Assembly: GCA_902766175.1 (NCBI GenBank)
Contig: CACXCJ010000013.1
Location: 1-32,949, forward strand
DNA length: 32,949 nt
Direction: 5' to 3'
Source: an uncultured Lachnospiraceae bacterium
GTDB taxonomy: Bacteria; Bacillota; Clostridia; Lachnospirales; Lachnospiraceae
Shown: one piece after another, positions 22,934 to 30,675 of the stretch
Layout: each line of letters opens with the position of its first letter
Numbering within the stretch: position 1 is the stretch's first letter
Translations under genes and position numbers: made by a program
The notes under the pieces: generated by a model
Databases searched by the model: none
What the model was told of the DNA's origin: nothing
What the model saw: only the letters and a program-made list of their open reading frames with translations

Positions 22934-24791
22934 AAGGCGCCCCGCCGCCGTCCCGGATTTTCGGACGGACCTCATCCTGATCTTTCTTCTCTTCGGGTGG
23001 GCGTTCCTTGTGAACCGGAAGTTCCGGATCTCCGGACTCTACATGGATGATCTCTACATGTGGTCCTGCTGGGGGGAGCAGAGCTTCCGGGAGTATGTCT
23101 TTCCGGTCGGCTCGACCCGCTTCCGCCCGGTCTACTGGCTGGCGGCCTGGCTCGAGCTCCTCATCGTGGGAAACCACATCACCTGGATTGTCCCGATCAA
23201 CATTCTTCTGAATGCGCTTCTCGCCTCCTTCCTCTACGCCTTCGCCGCGCGGCTGTCAAAAAGCCGTGCGACAGGATTTGTGGCCGGGATGCTGTTTCTC
23301 TCGTCGCACTTCGCCTACTACCAGATCGGCCAGCTCCTGGGTCTCATGGAGACCATGGGGATCTTTTTCGCGGCGGCGCAGTGCCTCTTTCTGTACCGCT
23401 ATCTCCGGGAGGAAGGAAACGGCGGACGGAACCTGGGGGCGGCCCTTCTCTTTTATCTGCTCAACTGCTTCACGCACGAGCGGTACATGGTGCTCCTGCC
23501 CATGTTTTTCTACTGCCTCCTCATAAAGAAGGAGAAGAAGGTGTCCCGCTGGCTCCTGCCGCTCCTTCTGTTTGCCCTGATGCTTTTCGCGCGGAGAGCC
23601 GCGATCGGGACGCTCTCCCCCGCGGGAACCGGGGGAACGAATGTCGCAGACACGGCGACAAGGGGGAGCATCCTCACAAATTTCCTGGTCGAGCTTCTCT
23701 ACGCGGCGGGGGTGAATGCCGGTCCGGACTATCTCTGCGGGCTGCCGTGGCAGAACACGCCGTTTTGCGTCAAGATTCTGGTGCTGCTCTGGAACCTTCT
23801 CCTTCTGGCCCTCCTCTGCCTTGTGCTCTCCGGGCTTCGCGGCGGAAAGCGCTACGGCGTCTCCTGGGGACGGGTCCTCGGCGACGCGGTGTTCTTCCTC
23901 GGCTTTCTCATCGGGACGGCGGTATCGTCCGCGGTGACCATCCGCGTCGAGATGCGCTGGGTCTATGTGGTCTACGTCTTCTGGCTCCTTCTTCTCTGCT
24001 GCCTGATCGGCCTTCGGCGGACGGTTCTCCTCCGGAGAAATGAGGACCCGGAGGCCGAGCACCGCTACGAGATCTCGGAGCGCTTTCCGCTCGCATTCTT
24101 TGCGGCCTCGGCTGTGCTCTGTGTCCTGGTGCAGCTCTGCTACCGGAGCTGCAGCGGAAATATTTACCTGTTCCCGAATCAGAAGCGCTATAATTCTCTG
24201 GCGGACGTGACGTACGGAAAGTACGGAAGGGACATCCTCGGGAAGAAGATCTATATCATTGGAAATTTCTATGAGATGAGCGATTTCACCGCGGAGACCT
24301 TCTTCAAGACCTTCGACCCGGAGCGGACCGGGCAGGGGACCGAGGTCCGGCACGTGGACTCCGTCCTCGATTTCGGGCAGGTCACGGACGACATGATCAT
24401 CCTGAAGGAGGACGCGCCGCACGACCTTTTCACGGATGTGACGGATCTGGTGCGGGATTTAAAGCTCACGGTGGTGAGCGGCTACTACACGCAGGACGGC
24501 TGGATGGATGAGAACGCGCACCTTCGCATCATGACGGGGGCAGGCGGAGATATCGCGATGCACGTCATGTACCCCGGAAACCTCCGGGGCGACGAGTGGA
24601 TCCGGGTCACCGAGAACGGAGAGCCCGCGGTCACGTATCTCCTGAAGAGCAACGAGGCGGATTTCGTCATTCCGGCGGCGCCGCAGCAGATCGTGGACCT
24701 CACGTTCTCAACAAACTTTTACGTGGAAAATGCGCTTGAGCAGCGCGGAACCGACCGGCTCGCGATGATCGTGAACTTTACCGCGGAGTAA
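22905..24791 (+). CDS. polytopic membrane protein, possible GT-C glycosyltransferase
   Basis: A 628-residue protein with about eleven hydrophobic segments in the first 430 residues and a soluble C-terminal domain. After TM1 comes GLYMDDLYMWSCWGEQSF (residues 44-61), an Asp-Asp pair in the first outer loop as in GT-C or GT39-like transferases, followed by RFRPVYWLAAW. The C-terminal region (from about 440, RYNSLADVTYGKYGRDILGK) reads as alpha/beta then beta-rich (INDLKL, YTQDGWMDENAHLRIMTGA). It overlaps the preceding membrane-protein gene by 29 bases and is followed by a third after 54 bases. I cannot assign a family with confidence; a polyprenyl-sugar-dependent transferase is the likely class given the GtrB-like gene at 27011. 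Confidence 0.7.
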   Translation: MSTRQESETRRRPAAVPDFRTDLILIFLLFGWAFLVNRKFRISGLYMDDLYMWSCWGEQSFREYVFPVGSTRFRPVYWLAAWLELLIVGNHITWIVPINILLNALLASFLYAFAARLSKSRATGFVAGMLFLSSHFAYYQIGQLLGLMETMGIFFAAAQCLFLYRYLREEGNGGRNLGAALLFYLLNCFTHERYMVLLPMFFYCLLIKKEKKVSRWLLPLLLFALMLFARRAAIGTLSPAGTGGTNVADTATRGSILTNFLVELLYAAGVNAGPDYLCGLPWQNTPFCVKILVLLWNLLLLALLCLVLSGLRGGKRYGVSWGRVLGDAVFFLGFLIGTAVSSAVTIRVEMRWVYVVYVFWLLLLCCLIGLRRTVLLRRNEDPEAEHRYEISERFPLAFFAASAVLCVLVQLCYRSCSGNIYLFPNQKRYNSLADVTYGKYGRDILGKKIYIIGNFYEMSDFTAETFFKTFDPERTGQGTEVRHVDSVLDFGQVTDDMIILKEDAPHDLFTDVTDLVRDLKLTVVSGYYTQDGWMDENAHLRIMTGAGGDIAMHVMYPGNLRGDEWIRVTENGEPAVTYLLKSNEADFVIPAAPQQIVDLTFSTNFYVENALEQRGTDRLAMIVNFTAE

Positions 24792-24845
24792 ATCGCGGCT
24801 ATAATCGCAGTGACAGGAACAGGATTCTGAGAAAGGGGAGGGGCC

Positions 24846-26183
24846 ATGGGAAGAAAAATCACAGCGTATCTTCTGCCGCTCTTCGGCTTTCTCTTTCTCA
24901 CGGCCTATATCCGGAGCGCGGCGGTCAATGTCGTCTACACGGACTACATCCGCCTCGTGAACTCCTACCTCGGGGACGTCACGAGCTTCGCGCCCTACCT
25001 GCATGCGGACATCCTGACGCGGATTCCGGCGAACTATCCGGAGCGGATCGTGAATGTGGCGCTCTTTCACTACAGCACCATGTTTGACATGATGCTCGGC
25101 GCCCTCTTTCTCGCGCTCTCTGCGGCGGTGGCGGGACGCTACTGCATCCGCCGCGGGATCTCTGCGCCGGTGACCGCGGCGCTTCTTCTCTTTCTCTTTT
25201 CCCTCAACAAGTGGGAGATGCTGACAAACGGCTCCGGGTGGGTCCACTTCGCGGCGTTCGCCCTGTTCTGGCACCACTACGCGGTCTATGACCGCTGCCT
25301 CCGCGGGGACGGAAAGCCGGGGGATCGGAGGGCGCTCCTCCTTCTCCCGTGGATCACGATCCTCTTTTTCGCGGGCCCCTACTGCGGGGTCTACGCGGTG
25401 ACACTTCTTCTGGCGGACCTCTTCACGGTGTGCGTCATGAAGCGGGACCTGCGGCAGGCACTTCAGCGGATGGCCTGTACGGCGGCGCCGCTGATTCTCT
25501 ATCTCATAAGCCGCGCGTGCTCCGTGGAGGAGCGCGCGGGTGCGACGACGGACTCCATTTTTCAGGTTCTCTCCGCGCGGCCGCTTCTCCTCCCGGCGCT
25601 CTTTGTCCGCTCGTTTTCCTCGATGCTGATCGGCGGGGAGACTGCGGAGGCGCTGAAAATCCCGGCAGAGGGGACCGTGCTCCTCGGGATTCTCGTGCTC
25701 CTCTGCTACGCGCTCTCGTTTTACCTGACCTTCCGGAGGAAGCTCTACGAGGAGAGCACATTTCCGCTCTTTCTCCTCACCTCCGGCTTTTTAAACCACG
25801 TGCTGGTGACCGCGTCCCGCTGGATTTTCCTGAGCTCTTCCTACGGGATGAGTTCCCGCTATGCGCTGCAGTATCAGGTCGGAATCGCGGGAATTATCCT
25901 GACGCTTGCGCTGGCATCCGGGAAGGCGGCCGGGCAGATGAGAAAGGCTCCTGCCGTCATTATCCTCGCCTTTCTCATCGGGAGCACGGTCACGACCGCG
26001 CGGGAGATCCACATGGCGCCGTACCGTCTGGAGAACTTTCAGGCGATGAGGGAGACCGCGCTTCACTTCGAGGAAGAGGACGATGCGGAACTGGTTCAGA
26101 CACTGCAGTACCACGACCCGGCGAAGATCCGGAGCGCACTGGCACTTTTAAAGGAGCGGAGGCTCAATATATTCCATGACTAA
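24846..26183 (+). CDS. polytopic membrane protein of unknown function
   Basis: A 445-residue protein with about ten hydrophobic segments. The first outer loop contains VYTDYIRLVNSYLGDVTSFAP with Asp-Tyr and Asp residues, and SLNKWEMLTNGSGW lies in a later loop, features seen in uncharacterised GT-C-like membrane proteins near GtrB genes. The C-terminal 50 residues are soluble and acidic (HFEEEDDAELVQTL). GAAAGGGGAGG precedes the ATG. It is the third consecutive large membrane protein and overlaps the LicD gene by eight bases, so it belongs to the same operon. A Wzy-like or GtrII-like role is possible but not shown. Confidence 0.68.
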   Translation: MGRKITAYLLPLFGFLFLTAYIRSAAVNVVYTDYIRLVNSYLGDVTSFAPYLHADILTRIPANYPERIVNVALFHYSTMFDMMLGALFLALSAAVAGRYCIRRGISAPVTAALLLFLFSLNKWEMLTNGSGWVHFAAFALFWHHYAVYDRCLRGDGKPGDRRALLLLPWITILFFAGPYCGVYAVTLLLADLFTVCVMKRDLRQALQRMACTAAPLILYLISRACSVEERAGATTDSIFQVLSARPLLLPALFVRSFSSMLIGGETAEALKIPAEGTVLLGILVLLCYALSFYLTFRRKLYEESTFPLFLLTSGFLNHVLVTASRWIFLSSSYGMSSRYALQYQVGIAGIILTLALASGKAAGQMRKAPAVIILAFLIGSTVTTAREIHMAPYRLENFQAMRETALHFEEEDDAELVQTLQYHDPAKIRSALALLKERRLNIFHD

Positions 26184-27018
26184 CATGTACGGTCTCAGAA
26201 AGGTGCAGGAGACAAACCTGAAAATTCTGAAGGAAATTGACCGGATCTGCACAAAATACCGGATTTCCTATTCCCTCGACGCCGGAACGCTTCTCGGGGC
26301 GATCCGCCACGGGGGATTCATCCCCTGGGACGATGACGCGGATCTCGTGATGCCGCGGAACAGCTGGGAGGCGTTCCGGAAGGTCGCGCCGCGGGAGCTG
26401 CCGGAGGGGATGAAGCTCCTTCTGCCGGACAGCTTTGCGGGCGGCACCCGCTTCTACGATTTTACTCCGCGCATCATCTATCTGAAGTCGCGCCGCCGGA
26501 TTCCCGACCGGGAGACCGCGTTCTATGAGGAGAAGCTGAACCACCTCTGGGTGGATCTCTTCATCCTGGACCGCCTCCCGGACAGCAGGGGCGCCGCGTC
26601 CGGACGCATTGCCCGGCAGAAGGCCGTCTACGCGGCCGCCATGGGACACCGCTGGGGCATAAATCTCGCGAAGTATCCCGGCATGCTGAAGGCGGCCGTC
26701 GCGGTGAGCACCGCGGTCGGAAGGGGGATCCCGATGCGGAGTCTCTTCCGCCTGCAGGATGCGCTCGCGAAGGCAGACAACAATAAGAAGACCGCGTACT
26801 GGTACTACTCCAACTATGACCCCGGCTTCATCGACATCCGCCTGAAGGACTCCTGGGTCACGGAGCAGACCAGGATCCTGTTCGAGGACGTGGAGCTCTG
26901 CATCCCCGTCCACTACGATGAAGTCCTGAGACATATCTACGGGGATTACATGCAGCTTCCCCCGAAGGAGAAGCGGGTTCCCTCCCATGAGAGCACGGGG
27001 ATCGAGATCTATGAGTAA
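26176..27018 (+). CDS. LicD family phosphotransferase
   Basis: A 280-residue protein with the defining LicD motif at residues 37-59: GTLLGAIRHGGFIPWDDDAD, with Asp52-54 and Asp56 as metal/nucleotide ligands in a nucleotidyltransferase fold. NLKILKEIDRICTKYRISY precedes it as usual, and a later LWVDLFILDRLPD repeats the family's second acidic block. The C-terminus (IPVHYDEVLRHIYGDYMQLPP) is the conserved LicD tail. LicD enzymes transfer phosphocholine, or in other members phosphoglycerol or related groups, from a CDP-activated donor to cell-surface glycans. No licA, licB or licC partner is in the window, so the transferred group is unknown. It overlaps both neighbours by eight bases. Confidence 0.92.
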   Translation: MTNMYGLRKVQETNLKILKEIDRICTKYRISYSLDAGTLLGAIRHGGFIPWDDDADLVMPRNSWEAFRKVAPRELPEGMKLLLPDSFAGGTRFYDFTPRIIYLKSRRRIPDRETAFYEEKLNHLWVDLFILDRLPDSRGAASGRIARQKAVYAAAMGHRWGINLAKYPGMLKAAVAVSTAVGRGIPMRSLFRLQDALAKADNNKKTAYWYYSNYDPGFIDIRLKDSWVTEQTRILFEDVELCIPVHYDEVLRHIYGDYMQLPPKEKRVPSHESTGIEIYE

Positions 27019-27994
27019 GAAGCTGCTTTCTCTTGTCGTGTCCGTCTTCAATGAGGAGGAGGCGCTCCCGCTTTTTTACAGGGAGGCGGGGAAGATCCTC
27101 AGAGACTGCGGATGGGAGTATGAGATTCTCTTTGTGAATGACGGAAGCGCTGACCGGAGCCGGGAGATTCTGTCCGGTCTCGCGGCATCGGATCCGCGCG
27201 TAAAGACGGTGCGCTTCTCGAGAAATTTCGGCCACGAGGCCGCCATGATCGCGGGGATCGATTTCGCGTCGGGCGATGCGGTGATCTGCATGGACGCGGA
27301 TCTTCAGCACCCGCCCTCCTGTATCCCGGCCATGCTGAAGCTCTTCGACGAGGGGTATGAGGTCATCTCCATGGTACGGACCGCGAACCGCTCCGCCGGC
27401 CTCCTGAAGAACATCACGTCGAGCGGCTTCTACGCGGTGATCAATTCCCTGAGCGGGAGGAATTTCGAGAAGAACGCGTCGGATTTCTTCGGCGTGTCCG
27501 GCCGGGCCGCGGAGATCCTCCGGCAGAATTACCGGGAGCGCGTGCGCTTTCTTCGCGGGTACGTCCAGAGCATAGGCTTCCGGAGCGCCGTTCTCACCTA
27601 TGAGGCGGCGGACCGCGCCGCGGGACACAGCAAGTATTCCCTGAAGAAGCTTTTCCGCTTTTCGATGAACACGATCGTGAGCTTTTCCGACCTGCCGCTC
27701 AGGCTCGGAATCTATGCCGGGGTCATCTCGGGATTCCTGGGCCTTGTTCTCCTGATTTACAGCGTGGCTGTGAAGCTCAGAAACGGCGCGCCGGACGGGT
27801 ACACGACCATCATCGTCCTGCTCTGCTTCATGTTCGCGGTGCTCTTTTTCCTGATCGGAATCATAGGCGAGTACATCGGAGTCCTGTTCCAGGAGGTGAA
27901 GGGGAGGCCCATCTACCTGGTAGAAGAGACGGAGAACCTCGATTACCGCTCCTCCAGGACGCGGCAGAAGAGCGCTGAGTCAAAGAATTCCTGA
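27011..27994 (+). CDS. GtrB-like polyprenyl-phosphate glycosyltransferase (GT2, two C-terminal TM helices)
   Basis: From the ATG at 27011, overlapping the LicD stop by eight bases, the protein is 327 residues. LLSLVVSVFNEEEALP opens the GT2 fold, LFVNDGSADRS binds nucleotide, and VICMDADLQHPP holds the DAD metal site (95-97). SDFFGVSGRAAEILR and HSKYSLKKLFRFSMNTI precede two transmembrane helices (LGIYAGVISGFLGLVLLIY and IIVLLCFMFAVLFFLIGII), the GtrB/DPM topology. Such enzymes load glucose or another sugar onto undecaprenyl phosphate at the inner face for use by a membrane GT-C enzyme outside, for which the three membrane proteins upstream are candidates. An upstream in-frame ATG at 26987 lies inside licD and is less likely. 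The 3' end overlaps the opposing regulator gene by 52 bases. Confidence 0.9.
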   Translation: MSKKLLSLVVSVFNEEEALPLFYREAGKILRDCGWEYEILFVNDGSADRSREILSGLAASDPRVKTVRFSRNFGHEAAMIAGIDFASGDAVICMDADLQHPPSCIPAMLKLFDEGYEVISMVRTANRSAGLLKNITSSGFYAVINSLSGRNFEKNASDFFGVSGRAAEILRQNYRERVRFLRGYVQSIGFRSAVLTYEAADRAAGHSKYSLKKLFRFSMNTIVSFSDLPLRLGIYAGVISGFLGLVLLIYSVAVKLRNGAPDGYTTIIVLLCFMFAVLFFLIGIIGEYIGVLFQEVKGRPIYLVEETENLDYRSSRTRQKSAESKNS

Positions 27995-28182
27995 AGTGTC
28001 ATGTCGAATCCGTCCGCGATCCGTGCGATCGTCCTCAGGGACGGATTCCCGCGGTCCGCATCAAGGGCCGAGAGAAGCGTTGACTTCGGAAGCCCGGATC
28101 GTGCGGCGAGCTCATAGAGCGTCACGTTTTTGAGATCGCAGAGCTCGCGGACGCGCGAAAGAAACGCCTCCCGCACCGTCAC
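27943..28182 (-). CDS. XRE-family helix-turn-helix regulator
   Basis: A 79-residue DNA-binding protein. The start is the GTG whose GTGA overlaps the BCCT stop, with AAGGGAG six bases ahead; an in-frame ATG 48 bases upstream lies inside the BCCT gene. Residues 21-67 form the HTH: TLYELAARSGLPKSTLLSAL, then GNPSLRTIARIADGFDMTLQEFF, the classic Cro/C1 pattern. It has no other domain, so it is either a simple repressor or responds through a partner. Being cotranscribed with the transporter, it is a candidate autoregulator acting at the inverted repeats near 29787-29890. Its last 52 bases are antisense to the end of the GtrB-like gene. Confidence 0.88.
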   Translation of the reverse strand: MTVREAFLSRVRELCDLKNVTLYELAARSGLPKSTLLSALDADRGNPSLRTIARIADGFDMTLQEFFDSALFCRVLEER

Positions 28183-29768
28183 TGTCCGCTCCCTTCCGCA
28201 GCGCTCTGTACCCCGGCCGCCGTCCGGCACTTTCCCTGTATGTCCCCCTCTCCGGCAGTCTCTGCGAGATACCGCTCTGCGTCCTTGAAGAACGAGGCGA
28301 TGATGAGAATCATGATGATTCCGATCGGAAACGCCGCGATGATCGAGACGCTCTGGAGGTTGGCCATGGAGCTCTCGGAAAAAAGGAGCGCGATCGGGAG
28401 AAGGATCAGGAGGATGGACCAGAAGAGCTTCAGTCTCCGGTCCGGCTCCTCCCCGTCCGCAAGGGAGCGCTCGGAGTAGGCGCTCGCGACGAGTGCGATC
28501 GAGTCGAAGGAGGTCGCGTAGAAGGCGATCATGGTGAGGGCGAGAAGGATAAGGACGAAGCGGTAGAGCGGGAGCGTCTCAAGCACCGCGATGATCGTTT
28601 CGTAGAGGCTCCGGGTCGCTGCGTACACGCCGAGCAGATCCGCGCGCCCTGTCATCTGAAGCCCGAGGCCGTAGTTCCCCAGGATGATGAAGGACATCCA
28701 CGTTCCCGCGAGGCCGCAGAAGTAGCCGCCGAGCACCACCTGCCGGACCGTCCGCCCGCGGCTGATGGAGCCGATGAAGAACGGTGTCGCGACGCACCAG
28801 ACCATCCAGTAGGCCCAGTAGAAGATGGTCCAGTTCTGCGGAAAGCTGTTCTCGCGGAGCGGGTCCGTGTAGGTGCTCAGCGAGATGAAGTTCTGGATGA
28901 CGTTTCCGGCTGCCGTGAGACCGGTCTCCAGGATGTAGCGGGGCATGCCGCCGGCGAACAGCACAAAGAGCAGCAGCGCGAAGAAAAGCCAGGTGCAGGA
29001 GGCTGCCATCCAGGACACACCGCGCAGGCCGAGGTAGGCGCAGGTCGTGTAGAGCGCGCAGATCACGAGGAGGATCAGGATGGTGAGCGCGGTGCTGTCG
29101 GAGACGCCGAGGATGGTCGAGACGGCGCCGGAGAGGAGCGGCGCGGAGACGGAGAAGGTCGTCGCGGTGCCGGCGATCAGCGCAAAGACCGCGAGAATGT
29201 CGATCAGTCTCCCCGCCCAGTGATCCGTGAGGGAGCCCAGCAGCGGCCGGCACGCCTCGGAGTATTTCTGCTTCGGGCGCTTCCGGACGTGGATCATGAA
29301 GCCGAACGCGACGGCGAGCGCCATGTAGAAGCCCCACGGGATCGGCCCCCAGTGAAAGAGCGGGTACGTGGCGGCCCAGTCCTGGATGCTGCCCATCTCG
29401 AGAACATGCGGCTCATTCGCGTAAATCATCCACTCGCAGAGGGAGTAGAACAGGATGTCGGCGGCGAGACCGGCGGTGAACATCATGCTGCCCCAGCGGA
29501 ACAGGGAGTACTGCGGCGCGCCGCTTCCGAGGCGGATCTTCCCGAAGCGGGAGAACGCCATGTAGAGCGTGACGAAAAAGATTCCGAGCCCGAGAAGAAG
29601 GTAGTACCAGCCGAACTCCTCCCCGAGAAAGGACCGGATGGCGTTCAGAATCCGCCCCGAGCCCTCCGGATCGGTGAAGAACGTCAGGCAGAGCGCCAGA
29701 ATGCAGAGAAACGGGACCAGGGTGATGACCCAGTCGATGCGGCCGCGGAGCGGCGTGTTCATTTTCAT
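28179..29768 (-). CDS. BCCT family transporter (betaine/carnitine/choline type)
   Basis: A 529-residue protein with twelve hydrophobic segments, the standard BCCT size. The family signature lies at about residues 313-342: WTIFYWAYWMVWCVATPF, then ISRGRTVRQ. HWGPIPWGFYMALAVAFGFM is the second conserved region, and MMFTAGLAADILFYSLCEW (residues 95-113) is the substrate-helix region. In that helix the glycine-rich stretch familiar from BetP and CaiT is replaced by GLAAD, so ion coupling and substrate preference may differ. The transporter takes up or exchanges quaternary ammonium compounds. AGGAGGG six bases before the ATG supports the start. A 17-base-spaced promoter lies upstream, and the XRE regulator is translationally coupled downstream. 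Confidence 0.93.
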   Translation of the reverse strand: MKMNTPLRGRIDWVITLVPFLCILALCLTFFTDPEGSGRILNAIRSFLGEEFGWYYLLLGLGIFFVTLYMAFSRFGKIRLGSGAPQYSLFRWGSMMFTAGLAADILFYSLCEWMIYANEPHVLEMGSIQDWAATYPLFHWGPIPWGFYMALAVAFGFMIHVRKRPKQKYSEACRPLLGSLTDHWAGRLIDILAVFALIAGTATTFSVSAPLLSGAVSTILGVSDSTALTILILLVICALYTTCAYLGLRGVSWMAASCTWLFFALLLFVLFAGGMPRYILETGLTAAGNVIQNFISLSTYTDPLRENSFPQNWTIFYWAYWMVWCVATPFFIGSISRGRTVRQVVLGGYFCGLAGTWMSFIILGNYGLGLQMTGRADLLGVYAATRSLYETIIAVLETLPLYRFVLILLALTMIAFYATSFDSIALVASAYSERSLADGEEPDRRLKLFWSILLILLPIALLFSESSMANLQSVSIIAAFPIGIIMILIIASFFKDAERYLAETAGEGDIQGKCRTAAGVQSAAEGSGQ

Positions 29769-29786
29769 CAGATTCCCTCCTGAGAC

Positions 29787-29814
29787 GGATGTTCATTTTT
29801 CTAAAATAACATCC
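29787..29814. promoter_or_regulatory. inverted repeat in the BCCT leader
   Basis: GGATGTT (29787-29793) and AACATCC (29808-29814) are perfect 7-bp inverted repeats with a 14-base A+T-rich spacer. They sit between the BCCT start site and its ribosome-binding site, so they could be a protein operator or an mRNA hairpin that masks initiation. Confidence 0.5.
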
Positions 29815-29825
29815 AGATATTGAAC

Positions 29826-29854
29826 ATTCTACCCCCGCTCCTCTTTCATCGCAA
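29826..29854 (-). promoter_or_regulatory. promoter of the BCCT-XRE operon
   Basis: On the minus strand TTGCGA (29854-29849) and TAGAAT (29831-29826) have an exact 17-base spacer. The start site would be near 29819, giving a leader of about 50 bases. A TTGAACATT motif overlaps the -10 region on the other strand. Confidence 0.68.
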
Positions 29855-29861
29855 GGCAAAC

Positions 29862-29890
29862 TTTTTGAACTTTTTCTGACATTTCAAAAA
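29862..29890. promoter_or_regulatory. A+T-rich inverted repeat between divergent promoters
   Basis: TTTTTGAA (29862-29869) and TTCAAAAA (29883-29890) form a perfect 8-bp inverted repeat with a 13-base spacer. It lies between the two divergent promoters and is a plausible operator or bending site. TTGAAC recurs 45 bases away at 29820. Confidence 0.45.
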
Positions 29891-29895
29891 AACAC

Positions 29896-29924
29896 TGTAA
29901 AAAAGGGAATGCCTCCTATATAAT
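29896..29924 (+). promoter_or_regulatory. probable promoter of the lipoprotein gene
   Basis: A perfect TATAAT at 29919-29924 follows a weak -35 region (TGTAAA at 29896-29901, 17-base spacer). The good -10 with poor -35 would suit activator dependence. The start site would be near 29931, about 47 bases before the ATG. Confidence 0.55.
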
Positions 29925-29977
29925 GACGTGGTTGTTTCAGGTATGTCTGCGGATCTGGAGGAAATGAGAGGTTGAGC

Positions 29978-30628
29978 ATGAATCGTTTTGGAAAGGCAGC
30001 TGTCCTTCTGGCAGCGGTTTCACTTGCTTCCCAGCTCGGCAGCTGCGGAATGGCAAAGAGGAATCAGAGCGTGATCGAATCCGTCGCGCAGTCATCGGCG
30101 AATGAGGAGGAACCGGATCAGGAGATCCACAGCGGACTCAAGATCGATTTCGACGAGGCGCAGGACTCCTGCGAGGAGCTGATCAAGGACGAGGAGACCT
30201 ATACGCTCAGCAGCTACATCGACACCGTGGTGGATGAGGACACGAAGACCGTGACGCTCATCTGGCCGCTCGTCAATGACGCGACGGAGGCGGATGGCGT
30301 CACGTATGCGAATGAAATAGTCCGCGCGTTCAATGACGCCTGCCAGGAGCAGGATTTCTCGATCGACCTCTCGAGCGAGGATTACTACGGCGGGCTGTAC
30401 AAGACCTACGCGGTGAATGTGCAGGTGTTCCGCGAGGCGGACATCATGAGCCCGGAGAAATATTTCGTGAGCATGACGATTCCGGCGGGCTCCTATGAGA
30501 AGATCGTTCCGTTCTCCGAGTATGACGGGGAGAATGAGGTCTATCTGTCTGACGGGCCGGTCATGGTCCCGGGCGGAAAGTATTCCGGCAGCAAGGATCA
30601 GGAGAAGGACTCTCAGGCAGCGAAGTAA
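29978..30628 (+). CDS. predicted lipoprotein of unknown function
   Basis: From the ATG at 29978 (AGAGG six bases upstream; a TTG at 29972 is the alternative) the protein is 216 residues. MNRFGKAAVLLAAVSLASQLGSCG is a lipoprotein signal peptide with lipobox LGSC, so the mature protein is anchored by the cysteine on the outer face of the membrane. After an acidic spacer (ANEEEPDQEI) comes a soluble region with alternating strands (YTLSSYIDTVVDEDTKTVTLIWPLVND, then YKTYAVNVQVFREADI), ending in a polar tail. I do not recognise a family; binding or sensing at the surface is possible. It starts a + strand run with the secreted MBL-fold gene 47 bases downstream and is divergent from the BCCT operon. 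Confidence 0.8.
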   Translation: MNRFGKAAVLLAAVSLASQLGSCGMAKRNQSVIESVAQSSANEEEPDQEIHSGLKIDFDEAQDSCEELIKDEETYTLSSYIDTVVDEDTKTVTLIWPLVNDATEADGVTYANEIVRAFNDACQEQDFSIDLSSEDYYGGLYKTYAVNVQVFREADIMSPEKYFVSMTIPAGSYEKIVPFSEYDGENEVYLSDGPVMVPGGKYSGSKDQEKDSQAAK

Positions 30629-30657
30629 CTTCGGCGGGATAAAAACGGTTCCGAAGT
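30621..30657. promoter_or_regulatory. inverted repeat between lipoprotein and MBL-fold genes
   Basis: CGAAGT-A-ACTTCG (30621-30633) is a short palindrome overlapping the stop, and ACTTCGG (30628-30634) also pairs with CCGAAGT (30651-30657). There is no T run, so it is not a classic terminator; it may be an mRNA processing or stability hairpin. Confidence 0.35.
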
Positions 30658-30675
30658 GATCAGAATGGAGGAATC

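Noticed and set aside
29964..29975. Mini-frame ATG AGA GGT TGA with a good ribosome-binding site before the lipoprotein gene, as a possible leader peptide.
   Set aside because: Three codons are too few to judge; it can arise by chance beside the AGAGG site that serves the real ATG.
30621..30657. Inverted repeat considered as a Rho-independent terminator.
   Set aside because: There is no T run after either stem, and the MBL gene follows after a few bases.
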